From: Bilabrum cf. latius
Lineage: Eukaryota > Bigyra: Bicosoecida > Bigyra > Bicosoecida
DNA: 64,000 nucleotides
Assembly: GCA_965178125.1 (NCBI GenBank)
Contig: OZ237738.1
Coordinates: 496,001-560,000, forward strand
Direction: 5' to 3'
In this document: positions 1 to 12,400 of the stretch, in pieces
Layout of the letters: each line of letters begins with the position of its first letter
Numbering within the stretch: the stretch's first letter is position 1
The notes under the pieces: model-generated
Databases searched by the model: none
What the model saw: only the letters and a program-made list of their open reading frames with translations
What the model was told of the DNA's origin: nothing
Translations under genes and position numbers: made by a program

Positions 1-3000
1 GATCCAAGAGCATCTCAAACCGCGTGCTTCTCATGGCCGGCCTCGCGAGTGGGACGACGCGGATCACCGGTCTGCTGCAGTCGGACGACACGCAGGCTAT
101 GATGGGTGCCCTCACTGCCGTCGGGGCCAAGATGCGGTGGGAGCTAGGGGAGGGCGGAGGCCCCGTGCTAGTGGTGACCGGCACTGCGGGCGCGCTCTCG
201 GCTCCGTCGAAGCCCCTCCTATTCATCAAGAACGCGGGAACCGCTAGCCGTTTCCTCACCACCGCCTTGTGCCTGCTGCCGGCTCTTGAAGGTGACGGCG
301 TGGTGCTCGACGGCAACTCGAGGATGCGCAAGCGGCCGGCTGGACCACTGGTTGACGCGCTCCACAGGCAAGGATGCGAGCTGGCCTACGAGCCTATCGA
401 AGGAGAGAAGGGGCCTCCCAGCGAGCGGCGGGCGCTGCCGCTGCGCTTCCGAGGGGGTGGTCTGCCCGGCGGCAGGATCGAGCTGGCGGCCAAGGTGAGC
501 TCGCAGTACGTCTCATCCATCTTGCTCTCTGCGCCGTACGCCAAAGAACCCGTCGAGCTCGTGCTTGACGAGGAAAAACCCACTTCGCTGCCTTACATCG
601 AAATGACCACGGCGATGATGAAGCAGTTTGGCGTCGAGGTGGAGCAGCTGGCTCCAAACCACTACAGGATCCCGAGCGGCTGCTACTCGTTTGCCGGAGG
701 CGACGGATCCAAAGTGTTTGAGGTGGAGGCAGACGCATCGTCGGCGACCTACCCTGCAGCCTTCGCGGCGGTGACAGGGAGTGCCGTTCTTCTGCAGGGG
801 ATTGGCAGCCGCAGCGTGCAGGGAGACGCAGAGTTCTCCATGCTGCTCAAGCGCATGGGCTGCAAGGTGCACCGAACCCACTCCACGACCACCGTGATTG
901 GGCCCCCTCCGCGACCGCTAGTGCTGGACACTGCAGCCGGCGCATCTGCAGATGACGGCTTGATCGGACTGGGCAGCGTCGACATGAGCACCCAGACAGA
1001 CGCCTTCCTGACCATGGCGGCAGTCGCAGCGCACTCAGCTGGCGAGACGCACATCTTCAACATCGAGAACCAGCGAGTCAAGGAGTGCAACAGGATCCAG
1101 GCAATGCACGATGAGCTTGCCAAGTGCGGGGCTAGGACGGAGACTCGCCAGGACGGTATCCTCATCGCGGGAGCCGTCGCGGGCGAGGGGCTGCAAGGCG
1201 CCAGGATCCACTGCTATGACGATCACAGGGTTGCGATGGCCATGGCGGTATTCGGCGCTGGCCTCCTCGCCAGGCGCAGGGCCGCGAGCGGGCTGCTTAG
1301 TGCTGCACCCGTGTGCCCGATCGTGCTGGACGACCCTCTCTGCGTGGAAAAGACGTATCCCGAGTTCTGGGACCACCTGGAGACCATCCTCGGCGTGGAC
1401 GTCTCGGCAGCCGATGCAGGCGCGCTGTCCCCAGGTAGTGTCGCGGAGGTCCTGCACGCCAGGCTCGCGGGGACGCAGGGTTCTCGAACCGGCGGCTCCA
1501 CCCAGCCTGCTGCCCCGGGCCTGGCGGATCTTGCACCGAGGAATCTGCTGCAAGCGAAGCCGCGACAGCTGATCAACGCCTCCCTCGCACGACCCTTCAT
1601 GTCTGCGGTAGTCATTGGGATGCGGGGCGCGGGAAAATCGACACTCGCCCGAGCTGCAGCCGCTGGCCTGGGGCGCCCGTGGCGGCACATCGACCTGGAC
1701 GAGGTCCTCGTGAACGAGGAAGGCCGCACGGTCCAAGAAATCGTCGCGGAAGTAGGCTGGCCTGGGTTCAGGGCGAAGGAGGTCGACGTGCTTCTGGACT
1801 GCCTCTCCAGCGATGACCTATCCCAGCATTGCGTCATCTCGTGCGGCGGCGGAATCGTCGAGTCGCCCGTTGCGCGAGCTCTCCTCAGGGCGTACGCGCA
1901 GGGCGGTGCCGCGTCAGTGCGAAAGCTGGGGATCGAGTCGGGCTTGGTTCGGAAGAGTGCGGACGGCTCCGCGGCCTCGATCATCGCGAGCATGGATCCG
2001 AGGGACGTCCTGGCTCCGGAGCTCGAGCAGCTGGGGCCCCGTGCCGCTGGCAGCGGCCAGGCTCATGCTATCGTGTGCGTGACTCGCGCCATCGCCGACA
2101 TCGAAGCGGACTTGGGATTGGCCACAGACAGGCAGGCAGCGGTACGAGCGGCGCAGGCAGGAGGTTTGGTGCAGTCGGGGGGCAGCGGTGCTGCGGACGA
2201 GCAGCGCCCAGGCTACTCTGGAGGGGAGGGGTTGAGGGATGTGTACCGAAGGCGCCAGCCGCTCTTCTTCGAGACTTCGTCTCACTCTTTCGTGATCCGT
2301 GCCGGCGACAGCGACTGGGGTGCGATCTCTAGCGATTTCGTGGCGGCGGTGTCCGGGGCGCAGGGCCTCGATCTCGCCAGAGGGCAGCAGGGGAGCGGCC
2401 TCACGCTGGGTGCCGAGGTGCACGAAACCTTGCTGCTGGATTCTGCTGGCGCGGGAGGGCGCGATGCCGACGAGAATCTGCTCGCTATGCACGCGATTGA
2501 TCGCAGACACAGGTGCGTGTGGGACGCGCACTTTGCTGCCAAGCAGGCAGGCACGTTTTTCGTGTCTCTCACCCTGCCTGACGTGCACTATTGCGCGCCT
2601 CGATCGAGCGCTCATGGCGTGTCTCAGCAGCAACAAGACTAGCCCAAGCAAGTGGTGGTTGGGGTGCCCTCTGAGCTCGATGAGAGCGGGGCTGCAGTTG
2701 CCTCCGAGCCCGACGTTGCGCGGGGCCTGCGCGGCATTTCGGCAGGAGCAGACTCGATCGAGCTTCGGGTGGACCTGCTGGACGCGTGCGCCCGTGCCTG
2801 CGACATGGAGGCACATCTAAAGACGCAGCGATCAGCCCGGGACGCGGCGTATGGCGCTCTCGTCTCAGTCTCATACGCGCTCGGTTGCTAGGTAGCCGCG
2901 ATTCGTCGGCACGCAGGCCTTCCCATTGTATGGACGGTCCGCACAGCGGCCGAAGGCGGCAAGTTCACTGGTTCGCATGACCTGGCTGGCATGCTCATGC

Positions 3001-6000
3001 TGCTGGGTCTTCGTCTTGGGTGCGAGCTGGTGGACGTGGAGCACGGGCTGCCTGCCTTTGTGCGGCGGTGCGTCGGTCTCGCGGCTCGCTCGCGGGCGGT
3101 GCTGCTTCAGACACAATCGCTCTCGCGCGCCATTGGACCGACACCGGCCGCCAGCAACGTGCCGCCACCTCTGCCGAAATCGATTGCAGTTAGCGAGCTC
3201 CTGCCGTTGATGGCCTGGTCCTCGCCCACCATCATCTGGTCGAAACACTTTCCCGAGGCGCCCCAGCCCGCACAGTCGTACCTGCAGGAGTGCTTCGCTG
3301 CCATGCGCCAGGAGTCGATCGCTCTAGACCCGCTCGCCAAGGCAGGCCTGCGGGTCGGCTGCAAGGACGTCATCAAGATCGTGACGAGGGCCCAGGCACC
3401 TGCCGATGTGCATGCGGTGAGGAGTGCCAGCCTTGCTGATGCGCGAGCGGAGGCGCGGGACTGCCGCGACCAAGTTGCGAAGCTTGGTGCTGCTTCGCAA
3501 GGATCGACGGGACCAGCTGGTGCGAGCCATAGGGGTGCAGTAGACGTTGAGCGAGCCTTCCGGTTGCCCGGACTATGGGCCGTCCCTGTGTCTGCGTCCA
3601 CGAGGATCGTGCTGGCGATGGGCGACGAGGGCAAGCTCTCGAGGGTCTTGAACGAGTGCATGACGCCGTGCACTTCACCCCTCCTGCCGGGCGCAGCAGC
3701 TCCCGGCTAGCTGTCAGTTGCGCAGGTGCAGCGCCTGAGGGCCTCTCAGGGGCTTGTGAGGCCGCTGAAACTCGCTCTCTTCGGTCACCCCATCGGCAAG
3801 TCTCCGTCGCCGATCATGCACAACACGTCCTTCGCAGCGATGGCGCTGCCTCACGAGTACCTGCTGTCTAGCACGGAGGACCAGTCGATGGTGCGGGCCT
3901 CGCTGGAAGGAAGGATGAACGGCGGCGGGTCAGTCACTATGCCGCTCAAGATCACCACCATGCCGTGGATGGCTGGTCTGGCACCTGCTGCACGAGCCAT
4001 CGGAGCTCTGAACACCATTGTGAGGACGGACAGTGCCGACGCTGACCTGCGCCACTCCGGCATCGTGAATGTGCTGGAGCCCAAGAGGCAAGGCGAGGCA
4101 AGCGGCACAAGTGCGGTGCCGTTTTTCGGCTACAACACGGACTGGCTCGGCATTGCGATTCCCGTCTCGGCGGCGCTTCGTTGCCGGGACTAGGCCCTGG
4201 TCCAGTCTAGTGCGGCGGCTGGATCTGCTGCAGCGCCAATCGCCGGCGATTCGCGAGGATGCATTGTGCTAGGCGCTGGCGGCACCGCCAGGGCAGCTCT
4301 CTTTGCAGCCCGACAGCTTGGGCTCACGCTGTTCGTCTGGAACAGAACGGCGGCGAAGGCAGAGGCACTGGCTACCGAGGTGGGAGCCACCGCTGTGCCT
4401 ACTCTAGCCGAGTCCGCGACCCTGATGAAATCTGCTGGCTGTTCCCTGGACCTGATCCTGTGCACGGTCCCACCAGCTGCGTAGCTGACCGTGCCAGAGG
4501 CCCTGCTTCAGTCGAAGCCGGTCGTGCTAGATGCAGCCTACCTGCCAAGGACGACCGCACTGACTGCTCAGGCAGAAGCGGCGGGATGCCCGACCGTGCG
4601 AGGCATTCAGATGCTGATTGCGCAGGGCATCGCGCAGTCGGCGCTTTGGACTGGAAAGCAGCCGCCCTCTGGCAAGATCATGCAGTCGGTCCTTCGGTAC
4701 TACGATGCCGTGTCTCGCACTCTTCCGGGCGGTCAGGGGGCGATTGGCGCCGCAGCGGTTTCCAGTGCAGCTGCAGAGGTGCAACGAATCGATACCGAGA
4801 TCCAACGCATGGTGCAGGTGCGGACAGAGCTTCTGCAGCGGGCCGCCGAGGCGTCTGTGATCGACACTACGGGAGCAGCTGATGGTGGCCAGCAATCGGG
4901 AGGCACTCGCGCCGGGCAGCTGTTGGCCGCCCAACGGGATGCGCTTCCAGGACCCGTCCCGTCGTCTGCCATGCGAGTGGTCCTGGAGTCTGTTGACGCG
5001 GCGTGTGCCGTGGGCAGGCCGCACGCGAGCAGCCGAACCAAGAAGATTGCTTTCTGTGGCAGCGTTGGCTCCTTTGCTCACGCCGCCGCCATTCGCCTCA
5101 ACGCGTCGTCTGGGATGGGCGCTCGGCTGATCCCCTGCCTGACGGTACAGGATGTGTTCGCTCAGGTGCAGACCGGGAAGGTGGACGGCGGCGTCGCGCT
5201 GATCGAGTCCAGTCGGGAAGGCGTTGATCACCAGGCTCTGCGATGCCTCGTGTCAGCCAGCAATTCTGACGGCGTGGTTCAGGTGCTAGGCGCCAAGCAA
5301 GCGACAGCTGCTGCTGGTGAATCTGCCGCCGCCAAAGGTGAGTCCACCCTGTCTGCAACGGGTGCGGATTTCACCATTGACGTTGCAATCGTTCGAGAGA
5401 CGTTTGTGGCGCTCGACGAGGCACTGTGCAAGCCGAGAGGGATGGGTGGGTTGCGGTCTGCCACCAGAGTGATCGGCACGGGCCCCGCACTGCGTCGCTT
5501 CGTGCCCTACCTGCGGGTGGCCTGCTCCCGCGAGTGCAGCTTTCAGGTCGTGGAGAAGTCCGTGCAAGCAGCCGAGACGGCCAGCAGGCTTGCCCAGCAG
5601 GGCGAGCAGGCCTTGGCACTGGCACCACCGGCAGCAGCAGCCCAGTTCGGGCTGGAGATCGTGGCTCGCGGCGCGGAAATGGATAGGGAAGGACCCAGGG
5701 CCGAGCTGCTCACCGGCAGCGGGGGCGCCGGTGGGTCTGCGGGCTCTGGATCCTCTTCTATCCCAGCCATCGAGGACGTAGCGTCAGCCCTGCCAAGCAC
5801 CCACTTGTCGCCGCGGAGCTCGGTAGGACGGTACGTGCTGCTGACCAAGACTTCCATCGCCGAGCAGCTGCTGGTTTCCAGCACGGCCGGATCAGCGGGT
5901 GCCAGCAGCGGGAGCGCGCCTGCTGCCGACGGCATGCCGTCTGCTGCCGATGGCGTTGTAGTCCCGGCGCCTCGCCGAGCCAGCCTCGTGATCTCGCTTG

Positions 6001-6296
6001 CTGATCGCAAGGGCGCACTCGGCGATGTGCTCAGTACCATGGCCCAGCACGGCATCAACCTCACAAAGCTGGAGTCTTTCCCGGCTGGAGACGCGAGGGC
6101 GTACCTGTCTGCTGCATCGCCGGGGACTGGTGCGGAGTCTGCCGGTCTGCACAGGCCAGTGTTCCGTTTCTTCGTGGAGGCCCACGTGGATGAGAGCCCA
6201 GAGCCGCTGATGCGGGCTGCGCGGGAGCTGCGGAGCGGTGGGGCGCGTGTCAGGATCGTCGGGATCTACGACTGCGGTGCCCCTGCGACGACGTGA
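1..6296 (+). CDS. AROM-type multifunctional shikimate enzyme fused to a prephenate-dehydratase/ACT-like module (5' partial)
   Basis: One frame (codons from base 3) runs 2,097 residues to a TGA, interrupted only by TAG at 2640, 2889, 3708, 4191 and 4482, read here as Gln. Domain order matches the AROM protein of the cytosolic shikimate pathway: EPSP synthase (about 1-480, opening SKSISNR), shikimate kinase (Walker A GMRGAGKS near 540, CGGG, RPGY lid), type I dehydroquinase (residues 880-1233; PIVWTVRT, Schiff-base Lys in VIKIVT, His in WSKHF) and shikimate dehydrogenase (1252-1563; VTMPLK, GYNTDW, GAGGTARA). A dehydroquinate synthase domain would be expected upstream, outside the window. After the usual AROM end come a short helix (RIDTEIQRM) recalling chorismate mutase, a prephenate-dehydratase-like region (1679-1950) and an ACT domain (INLTKLES). 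Several TAGs fall inside conserved domains, so this is one gene, not five. No intron is seen. Confidence 0.9.
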
Positions 6297-6465
6297 GATG
6301 GGATTGATCTTCGCTCGGTGCGTAGGTGGCACCTATTTTCTATTCAAACGAATACGCATGCTTCTGGCTTTCTTCAAACAAGCACAAGCTCAAAATCACC
6401 CTATCAGCCAACGTCGAGACGAACGGTGCCGCAGCAAGCCAACACGCCCAAGGCGAATTCAAGCA

Positions 6466-7645
6466 TTACGTTTGCTCATGGGCAGCAGCCGCTGCCGCTC
6501 CCCCCGTCGCTGGCCCGCTGGCTGCCCCTGCCCCGTCCCTGGACAGCGCGGCCACATCCTGAGGCCTCCCCACGAAATCGTCCATGGTGGAGTTCGTCCC
6601 GAACAGGTTGATGCAGAAATCGAAGGCGGCGGTTGGAATGATGCCACGGAGCATGGGCGAGAGGCCCACTGTCAGCGGCATGTAGACCACGGACTCCCGG
6701 CCGAGCACCGCCTTGACGATCCGGTCGGCGGCCCACTCCGCTTTCAAGATGGGCAGCAGGAGAGGGAAGCGCGTGGAAGCTCCCTCGAACATGCCGGTGT
6801 CGATGAAGAAAGGACAGATGCAGGACGTAGACACACCGGAGGCGCCCTTGCGCTGCAGCTCCATGCGGAGGCTCTCGTCGAAGCCAACCGCTGCCCACTT
6901 GGACGCGCTGTAGTCGCACTGCTTCGCGACTCCCGTGGTGCCCGCAGCCGAGGCGATCGTGATGACCTGACCGTGGTTTCTTTCCAGCATACCTGGCAAG
7001 AACGAGCGCACCGTCCAGAAATGAGAAATCACATTCACTTGGAACGTCCTAACGATCGCGCGAGGGTCCGCCTCCAGCAGCTCCTTGCCCTGCACAACTC
7101 CAGCGTTGTTGATCAAAATGTCAACGTCACCGGCTTCTTTTGCCTGCGAAGTAGGGTCAGGGCCAGATTAGAACGCCAATATAGACACGCGTCCACCAAA
7201 GTTGTACGGCAGATCGACCGCCGGCTATTTGTTTGGCCTACATTCGGCTGGGTCATATCATTTTGCTCACGGTTGCTTCCACCGTCTCCCTATTTGTTAC
7301 ATCTACTAGTGCAGTGCGGACTGTCTGCTTCGGTAGGTCGGGATCCTGCTCAGAGCTGGCAATATCAGCCTCAATTTCGGACTTGAGCTTGCCGAGAGCC
7401 TCTCCAGATCTCGGCAGGTCCCACAAGACCAGGGATGCCCCCAGCTTGGCAAACTTTCTTGCCATGAGTGCCCCGATTCCAGACGCTGCTCCGGTGATTA
7501 GGACGGTTTCTCCGTCCAATCTGGCACGCGTTGACAAGCTACTCAAAATGGATCGAGCTGCTGCCACCCCTCCAATGGCCAAAGCTACCTTTGCCCATCC
7601 AGGAAGCTTTGAAACACGCTTGATAGCTTCATTTACAACGTCCAT
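6466..7645 (-). CDS. Membrane-anchored short-chain dehydrogenase/reductase (SDR16C / HSD17B11-like)
   Basis: Two exons, 7645..7271 and 7143..6466, give 350 residues ending in TAA. The 127-nt intron (7270-7144) has donor GTGAGC and acceptor TTCGCAG in phase 0, and splicing restores the continuous core ETVEAT-AKEAGDVDILINNAG. Classical SDR features are present: cofactor motif TGAASGIG (51-58), NNAG (137-140), catalytic Ser190 (IASAAG) and YSASK (Tyr203, Lys207). A hydrophobic stretch near residues 17-34 suggests an N-terminal membrane anchor on ER or lipid droplets, as in retinol and 17-beta-hydroxysteroid dehydrogenases of this group. The substrate cannot be told; lipid, retinoid or steroid alcohols are typical. 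The start is the Met of MDVVNE; the frame stays open upstream without an ATG. It is divergent from the PhyH gene with about 117 bp between starts. Confidence 0.85.
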
Positions 7646-7762
7646 GGCGTACTTGTGAGCCCCAGAACCAGAATTTGTGGCCGAGGGCGTCCACAGTTCA
7701 GTCGACGATCGCAATGGTTCCGCACTTGTGCGCGGCGCCACGACGATCCGTACGCACAGAAA

Positions 7763-9283
7763 ATGGCCCAGGTAGCCGAGTCTCTTGGGCCAACGTTGAA
7801 GCCAGACGCACCATGTGCAGATGAACTAGAGGCACAGCGCCGGCGATGGCTCGAACTGTCCGCAAAGAAAACTGCTGCCATGGCAAAAGTCGAGCCGCCG
7901 CCGAAGCACTTTCCTGACTCATTCAAAGCCCAAGTGCTGGCTGATGAGTCGTACATCGACCCGAGTGTTTTTAATTCAGATAAAATATAGCATAAGCTTG
8001 CTCGTGACGGCTATGTGGCAATCAAAGGACTGTTCAGCCCCGCCGAAGTGGAATTGATGCGCACCAGGATCCACGAAATAGTAGAGGCGTGGCCAGACAA
8101 ATCGCCAGCATCGTGTTTTGCAGACTCAGAATCAACGGTTACACCGCTGGTGGATTGGGCCGCTGACAAAGTGCTTGCCAGCGGAGAAAAGAGAGTTGAC
8201 GGCGTTCGACGGCTTTTCCGCGTTTGCTTGCACGACGACTCGTTCCGATCGGTGTGCAAGGATAAGCGACTGACAGCCCCGCTGCAGAGGCTGTGGTCCA
8301 GTGCAGAAACTCGCGGGGAAACCGCTGGTGCTGGGACCGAAGGTGAGGCGGGGGTCGCGCTCCTGCAGTCCATGTGTCTGCTCAAGCCTCCTGGCACGGG
8401 CGAGAAGAGGTGGCACGCAGACCAAGCGTACTTCCGCCTGCGACCGTCTCGCGTGTTCGCATACTGGATTGCATTGGATGATACCAACGAGCAGAACGGC
8501 TGCATGTTCGTGCAGCCTGGCTCCCACCAGCGAGGCCTCGTCCCCCACGGCAACCCAACTCCCGAGACGCACGTGCATTACTCGGTGCGGGACCCCTTTG
8601 TGCCCCCTGCGGCTCCCGAGGGCAGCGCTGCCACGACTGACGGCAAGGCTCCTGAAGACCCGCCCCCGCTGCCCCCCATGGACAAACTCGAGGCACCTGA
8701 AGACTCGTCCAGTGGGGAGAGCTCCTCCCTGAACCCCTTCGGGCCGCCGGTCGCAGTCCCCATGCGCGCAGGCGATGCTCTCCTCTTCCACGGAGACCTG
8801 ATCCACGGCACCCCCGCCAACCGGACGAAAGACAAGCGGCGCAGGGCGCTGCAGCTTCACTACGCATGGGCGGGCTGCGTGCCCTCCTCTTGTTCCCCGG
8901 GCGAGGAAGGCCCCTCCGAGGACGAGATGCAGCCCGGGGCAGTGCTGCTTGCTCCCAATGAAGTCACAGGGCCCGACAAGAAGGCAGCGGGATCGGAGTC
9001 GAAGGGTGGAGAGCCTTCAAGCTCTAGTGGCGAGGCGGCATGGGAGGAAAAGCGCGGCGCGGGGGAAGAATTGCCGGCCGGTGGCGCTGCATCTGCCAGC
9101 GGAAGGGCACGGTTGGACGATGACGCGAAGGCTTCTGATTCGCCGGCCATCGACGGCGCGGGCCCGCTGGCTGGGGCGGGGCGTTTTGCAGCCTGCATCG
9201 AGTCGCAGCACTGGTACTACCGCCGTGCCGAACTGCTTGCTGCAGGGTCTGGGGGTGGACCCGGCAGCTTGTGGCCGGCATGA
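7763..9283 (+). CDS. Phytanoyl-CoA dioxygenase (PhyH) family Fe(II)/2-oxoglutarate oxygenase
   Basis: 506 residues from ATG 7763 to TGA, with one in-frame TAG (7988-7990) in DKI-TAG-HKLARDGYV. The segment after the TAG is the usual N-terminal PhyH strand, so the TAG lies inside the protein. The Fe-binding triad is visible: His218 and Asp220 (WHAD) and His348 (LIHG), followed by an Arg-rich strand (RRRALQ) that normally holds 2-oxoglutarate. GCMFV, PGSH and GLVPH match the double-stranded beta-helix. It is longer than typical members (about 300): a Pro/Ser/Glu-rich insert sits at about 285-325 and a low-complexity stretch at about 380-475. The closest known type is PHYHD1-like; the substrate is unknown. 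It converges on the GH78 gene with 178 bp between stops. Confidence 0.82.
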
Positions 9284-9461
9284 CGATCCAGTTTGGTTTG
9301 AGTTGATCTCCGCGTGAGCTGGCAGCAGCCCTGTACAATCATTGTGGAAATAAGAACGACTGAGTCAGACTCGCAGAAATAGTTTTGTAGCACAAGCATT
9401 TGCACGCCCCAGGTTGGCTGGCGCGACACACCAGCAGCACGCAACCGGCAACGCGTTAAGA

Positions 9462-12400
9462 TCAAGCGCTCCGCAGTCCGAACAGGTAGGACCCAGACTT
9501 CGTCTGGAACTCTACATACTCGGTCGATGCCACCGCGCCCACGATTCCATCCGTCGGGGTGAACTTCCCGTCCGACCACACCACGTTCCCGCTCTCCTCG
9601 ATCGTCGCGCTCCCCGCAGATTGCCCCAGCAGCGGCACCCAGATCGCACCCAGAGCGCTCACGGGAATCGTAGCATGCAGCGAGAGCGCCTTCCCACCCT
9701 GCCCCGAGGCGTCCCAAGAGGACACCGCGTTGCCGCGCGGTGTGGAGACCTTCGCCGTCACGTTGGTGGGCCCGGCCTTGGTGGACACGCGAGGCTGCAC
9801 GATCACCGTGCTGTACCCGTCGCCGCCGGGCAGGATGCCGCCGAGGGCCTTGTACAGCCACTCGCTCGCCGCACCGGCCAGGAAGATGTGGTTGTGCGTC
9901 GGTGCAGGCGGATGCGTAGCGTCAGCGTAACCGGACCAGTCTTCCCATGCCGTGGTGGCACCCAGCGAGATCCAGTGCCCGTACGACGGGAACGTCCGCT
10001 GCAGCATCATGCCCAGAGCCTGCTCGTGGTAACCGCGGGATGACAGCTGCCACATGGTGTGCTGCACGCCCACGGAGCCGTACGTCAAGTGGCCGTCTTG
10101 CGCCTGCACGTTGGCCACCAGCCCTTCCGCAAGAGCAGCCTGGTCCTTGGCCGACACAACCCCGGACACCGACAGCACGGCCGATGTGACCGACTGCACC
10201 TCCAGGTCGGTCTTGCCGAAGAGGTTGGTGGTCTTGTTGCGGTAGTTGGGGTCGAACTGAGGCAGCAGCTCATCGGCCAGCTGCTTGTATCTCTGCGCGT
10301 CTGCCTCCTCGCCGATCGCGCCGGCCATCTCGATCATGGCCTCGAGTCCTCCAAGGTAGTTCTGGGCGGCCAAAACTCCCCCCGTGTTGGGAGTGGCGAT
10401 AGCACGGGACTCCACGGCGCACCAGCTGCGATGGGACACAAAATTGCTTGGAAAACCACGGCAACGCATCTATGCAATGTTGTAGGCCTTGCAAGTAGGC
10501 CGCGTACTATCTGTATGACGGGCAAGGCATCGCTTTGCTGGCTGGTCTCACTCTCCCCACTGAAAGAAGTTCGGAATGTTGCCGGGTGCGCTTTGGTTCT
10601 TGGCCTCTTCATAGAGCCCATCCATGTATGCCTTGAGGCTGCTCCAGTGCTCGCGGGCCGGGGTGTCGTCCCCGTAGAACTTCAGCATGTGTCGCGTGAT
10701 GATCGGGTACGCAATCGTCCAGGAGATGTCGTTGCGGGGCGAACGACCAGACACGCTGCTCTGCATGGGACCTTGAGGGACCACTGCAGCAACGTCTCCG
10801 GTGGGGACCTGCGTGTCCTGGATGGTCTTGAGGAAGCGCCTGTACACTGGGATCATGTTGAAGTTGTAGAAGGCGCCCCTCGACGAAGTCACGGCATCAC
10901 CTGCGAGGAGAGTATTGAAATTCAAGGCACACATAACGCTGCGGCGAATCTGTGTGGCGGGGCTGTACGGCTTGCAGTAGGTGTCGCTTTGCAAGCTTCT
11001 GTCGTTGAATCTCACCCAACCTGCGAAAGAAGAGGAAAGCAAACAAGTACTCAATGAAGCACTAGCTCGACACTAAAATGCGGCACAGACATGAGCTGGG
11101 GTGTCACATCGTCTCAACCTGCTCACCATCCGTGCTTCTCCCTTGTGGGGCAGTCCGTTGGCATGTACCCGGCGTTGTTGCTGTTGTAGCCGCGCACCGT
11201 CAGGTCCTGGATCTTGCGGAGCAGCTCGTCGTCACCGTTGTTGCCCCCGCTGAACTCTACGTTTCCAGTCTTGTCCAGCGCGTTGTTCAGCGTCAGCCCG
11301 GTCACCTCGATCTCGTCAAAGTTCGTCATGCCATCGCTCGTGATCTCGCAGTACTGGAACCCGTGCCACGTAAAGCGTGGAGTCACCGTGGCGATCTTTC
11401 CGTCGAACGTGTGGCGATCCGTCTGCTTCGTCTCGTCCCAGGGGAAGGACACGCTCCCGTTGGGGAACAGCACCTCACCATGCTTCATGACGAGGGAGGA
11501 GCCAGCGGGAGGCGCGCTCTTGAAGTGGACCTCAACGATGCCCACGAAATTGACGGGGAAGTTGAAGCGCACGCGGTTGGTGCCCAGCTTGGTCACGTTC
11601 GTAGTAGGGATCCGGTCCGTCACTTTGGACAGGGGCATGGCCAGCGCACCCGATTTGCCCGACGGGATCTGCTTTCGCGTGGCCACCACCGGTGACCATG
11701 CGATGCCGCCGGACGGCTTGAAGCCCGCCTCCGACCAGCCCTCCTGTAGCCGGCGCCAGTCGGTGGTGGCACCATCGTACGGATCATCAGCCAGGATGTA
11801 TCCCTCTGTAGCCGACAGGGACAGCACCTCGGGCTGAGCAGACGTGGAGGGCCGGCAGGTCGAGTTGGCAGACACGTGCTTCTTGACCCCGTGGCACGGG
11901 TCAGGCACCGCCGCCGATCCGGGTACCACCACGCACTGGTCATCGTGACAGTGCGGCTACACCACGCACCTTTGCTGGCCCACGCATGCGCTCTCCACGA
12001 TCGACCGCACGCCTGGCGCGTCGCAGCTGGGGTTGGGCTTGAACGGACCGCTGGAGCATGACCCGGCGGGGGTGCCAAAGGACGCGAACGGCACCGATGC
12101 GATTTCCTGCCCTGCAGGGCACTGCAGCGCATCAATCTCGCCCTCTTCCAGACTCACGCACGTCTTGGGACCCTCTGACGGCACGCCAGACACGAAGATC
12201 GTGCGAGCGCCGGTCGAGTCCTCCGCCACGATCGTCACGCGCACCGTCTTGCTGCCCGCGAAGCGAGAGAGCCACCAGCCGGATCCTAGCAGCACGCCAA
12301 ACCCGTTCTGCCCATCCACCACCAGGGTCGTGATGTCGTGCGCCTGCCACAGGACTGTCCGATCGAACTACAGCCACGGCATCACGCCGTGCTGCTGCGA

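Noticed and set aside
2640-4484. AROM region as separate genes or an operon
   Set aside because: All parts share one frame with no new start signals at the breaks, and several TAGs fall inside single domains (dehydroquinase, shikimate dehydrogenase).
6238-7386. Plus-strand ORF of 382 codons overlapping the AROM stop
   Set aside because: It runs opposite the SDR exons and intron and shows no similarity; the SDR motifs are on the minus strand.
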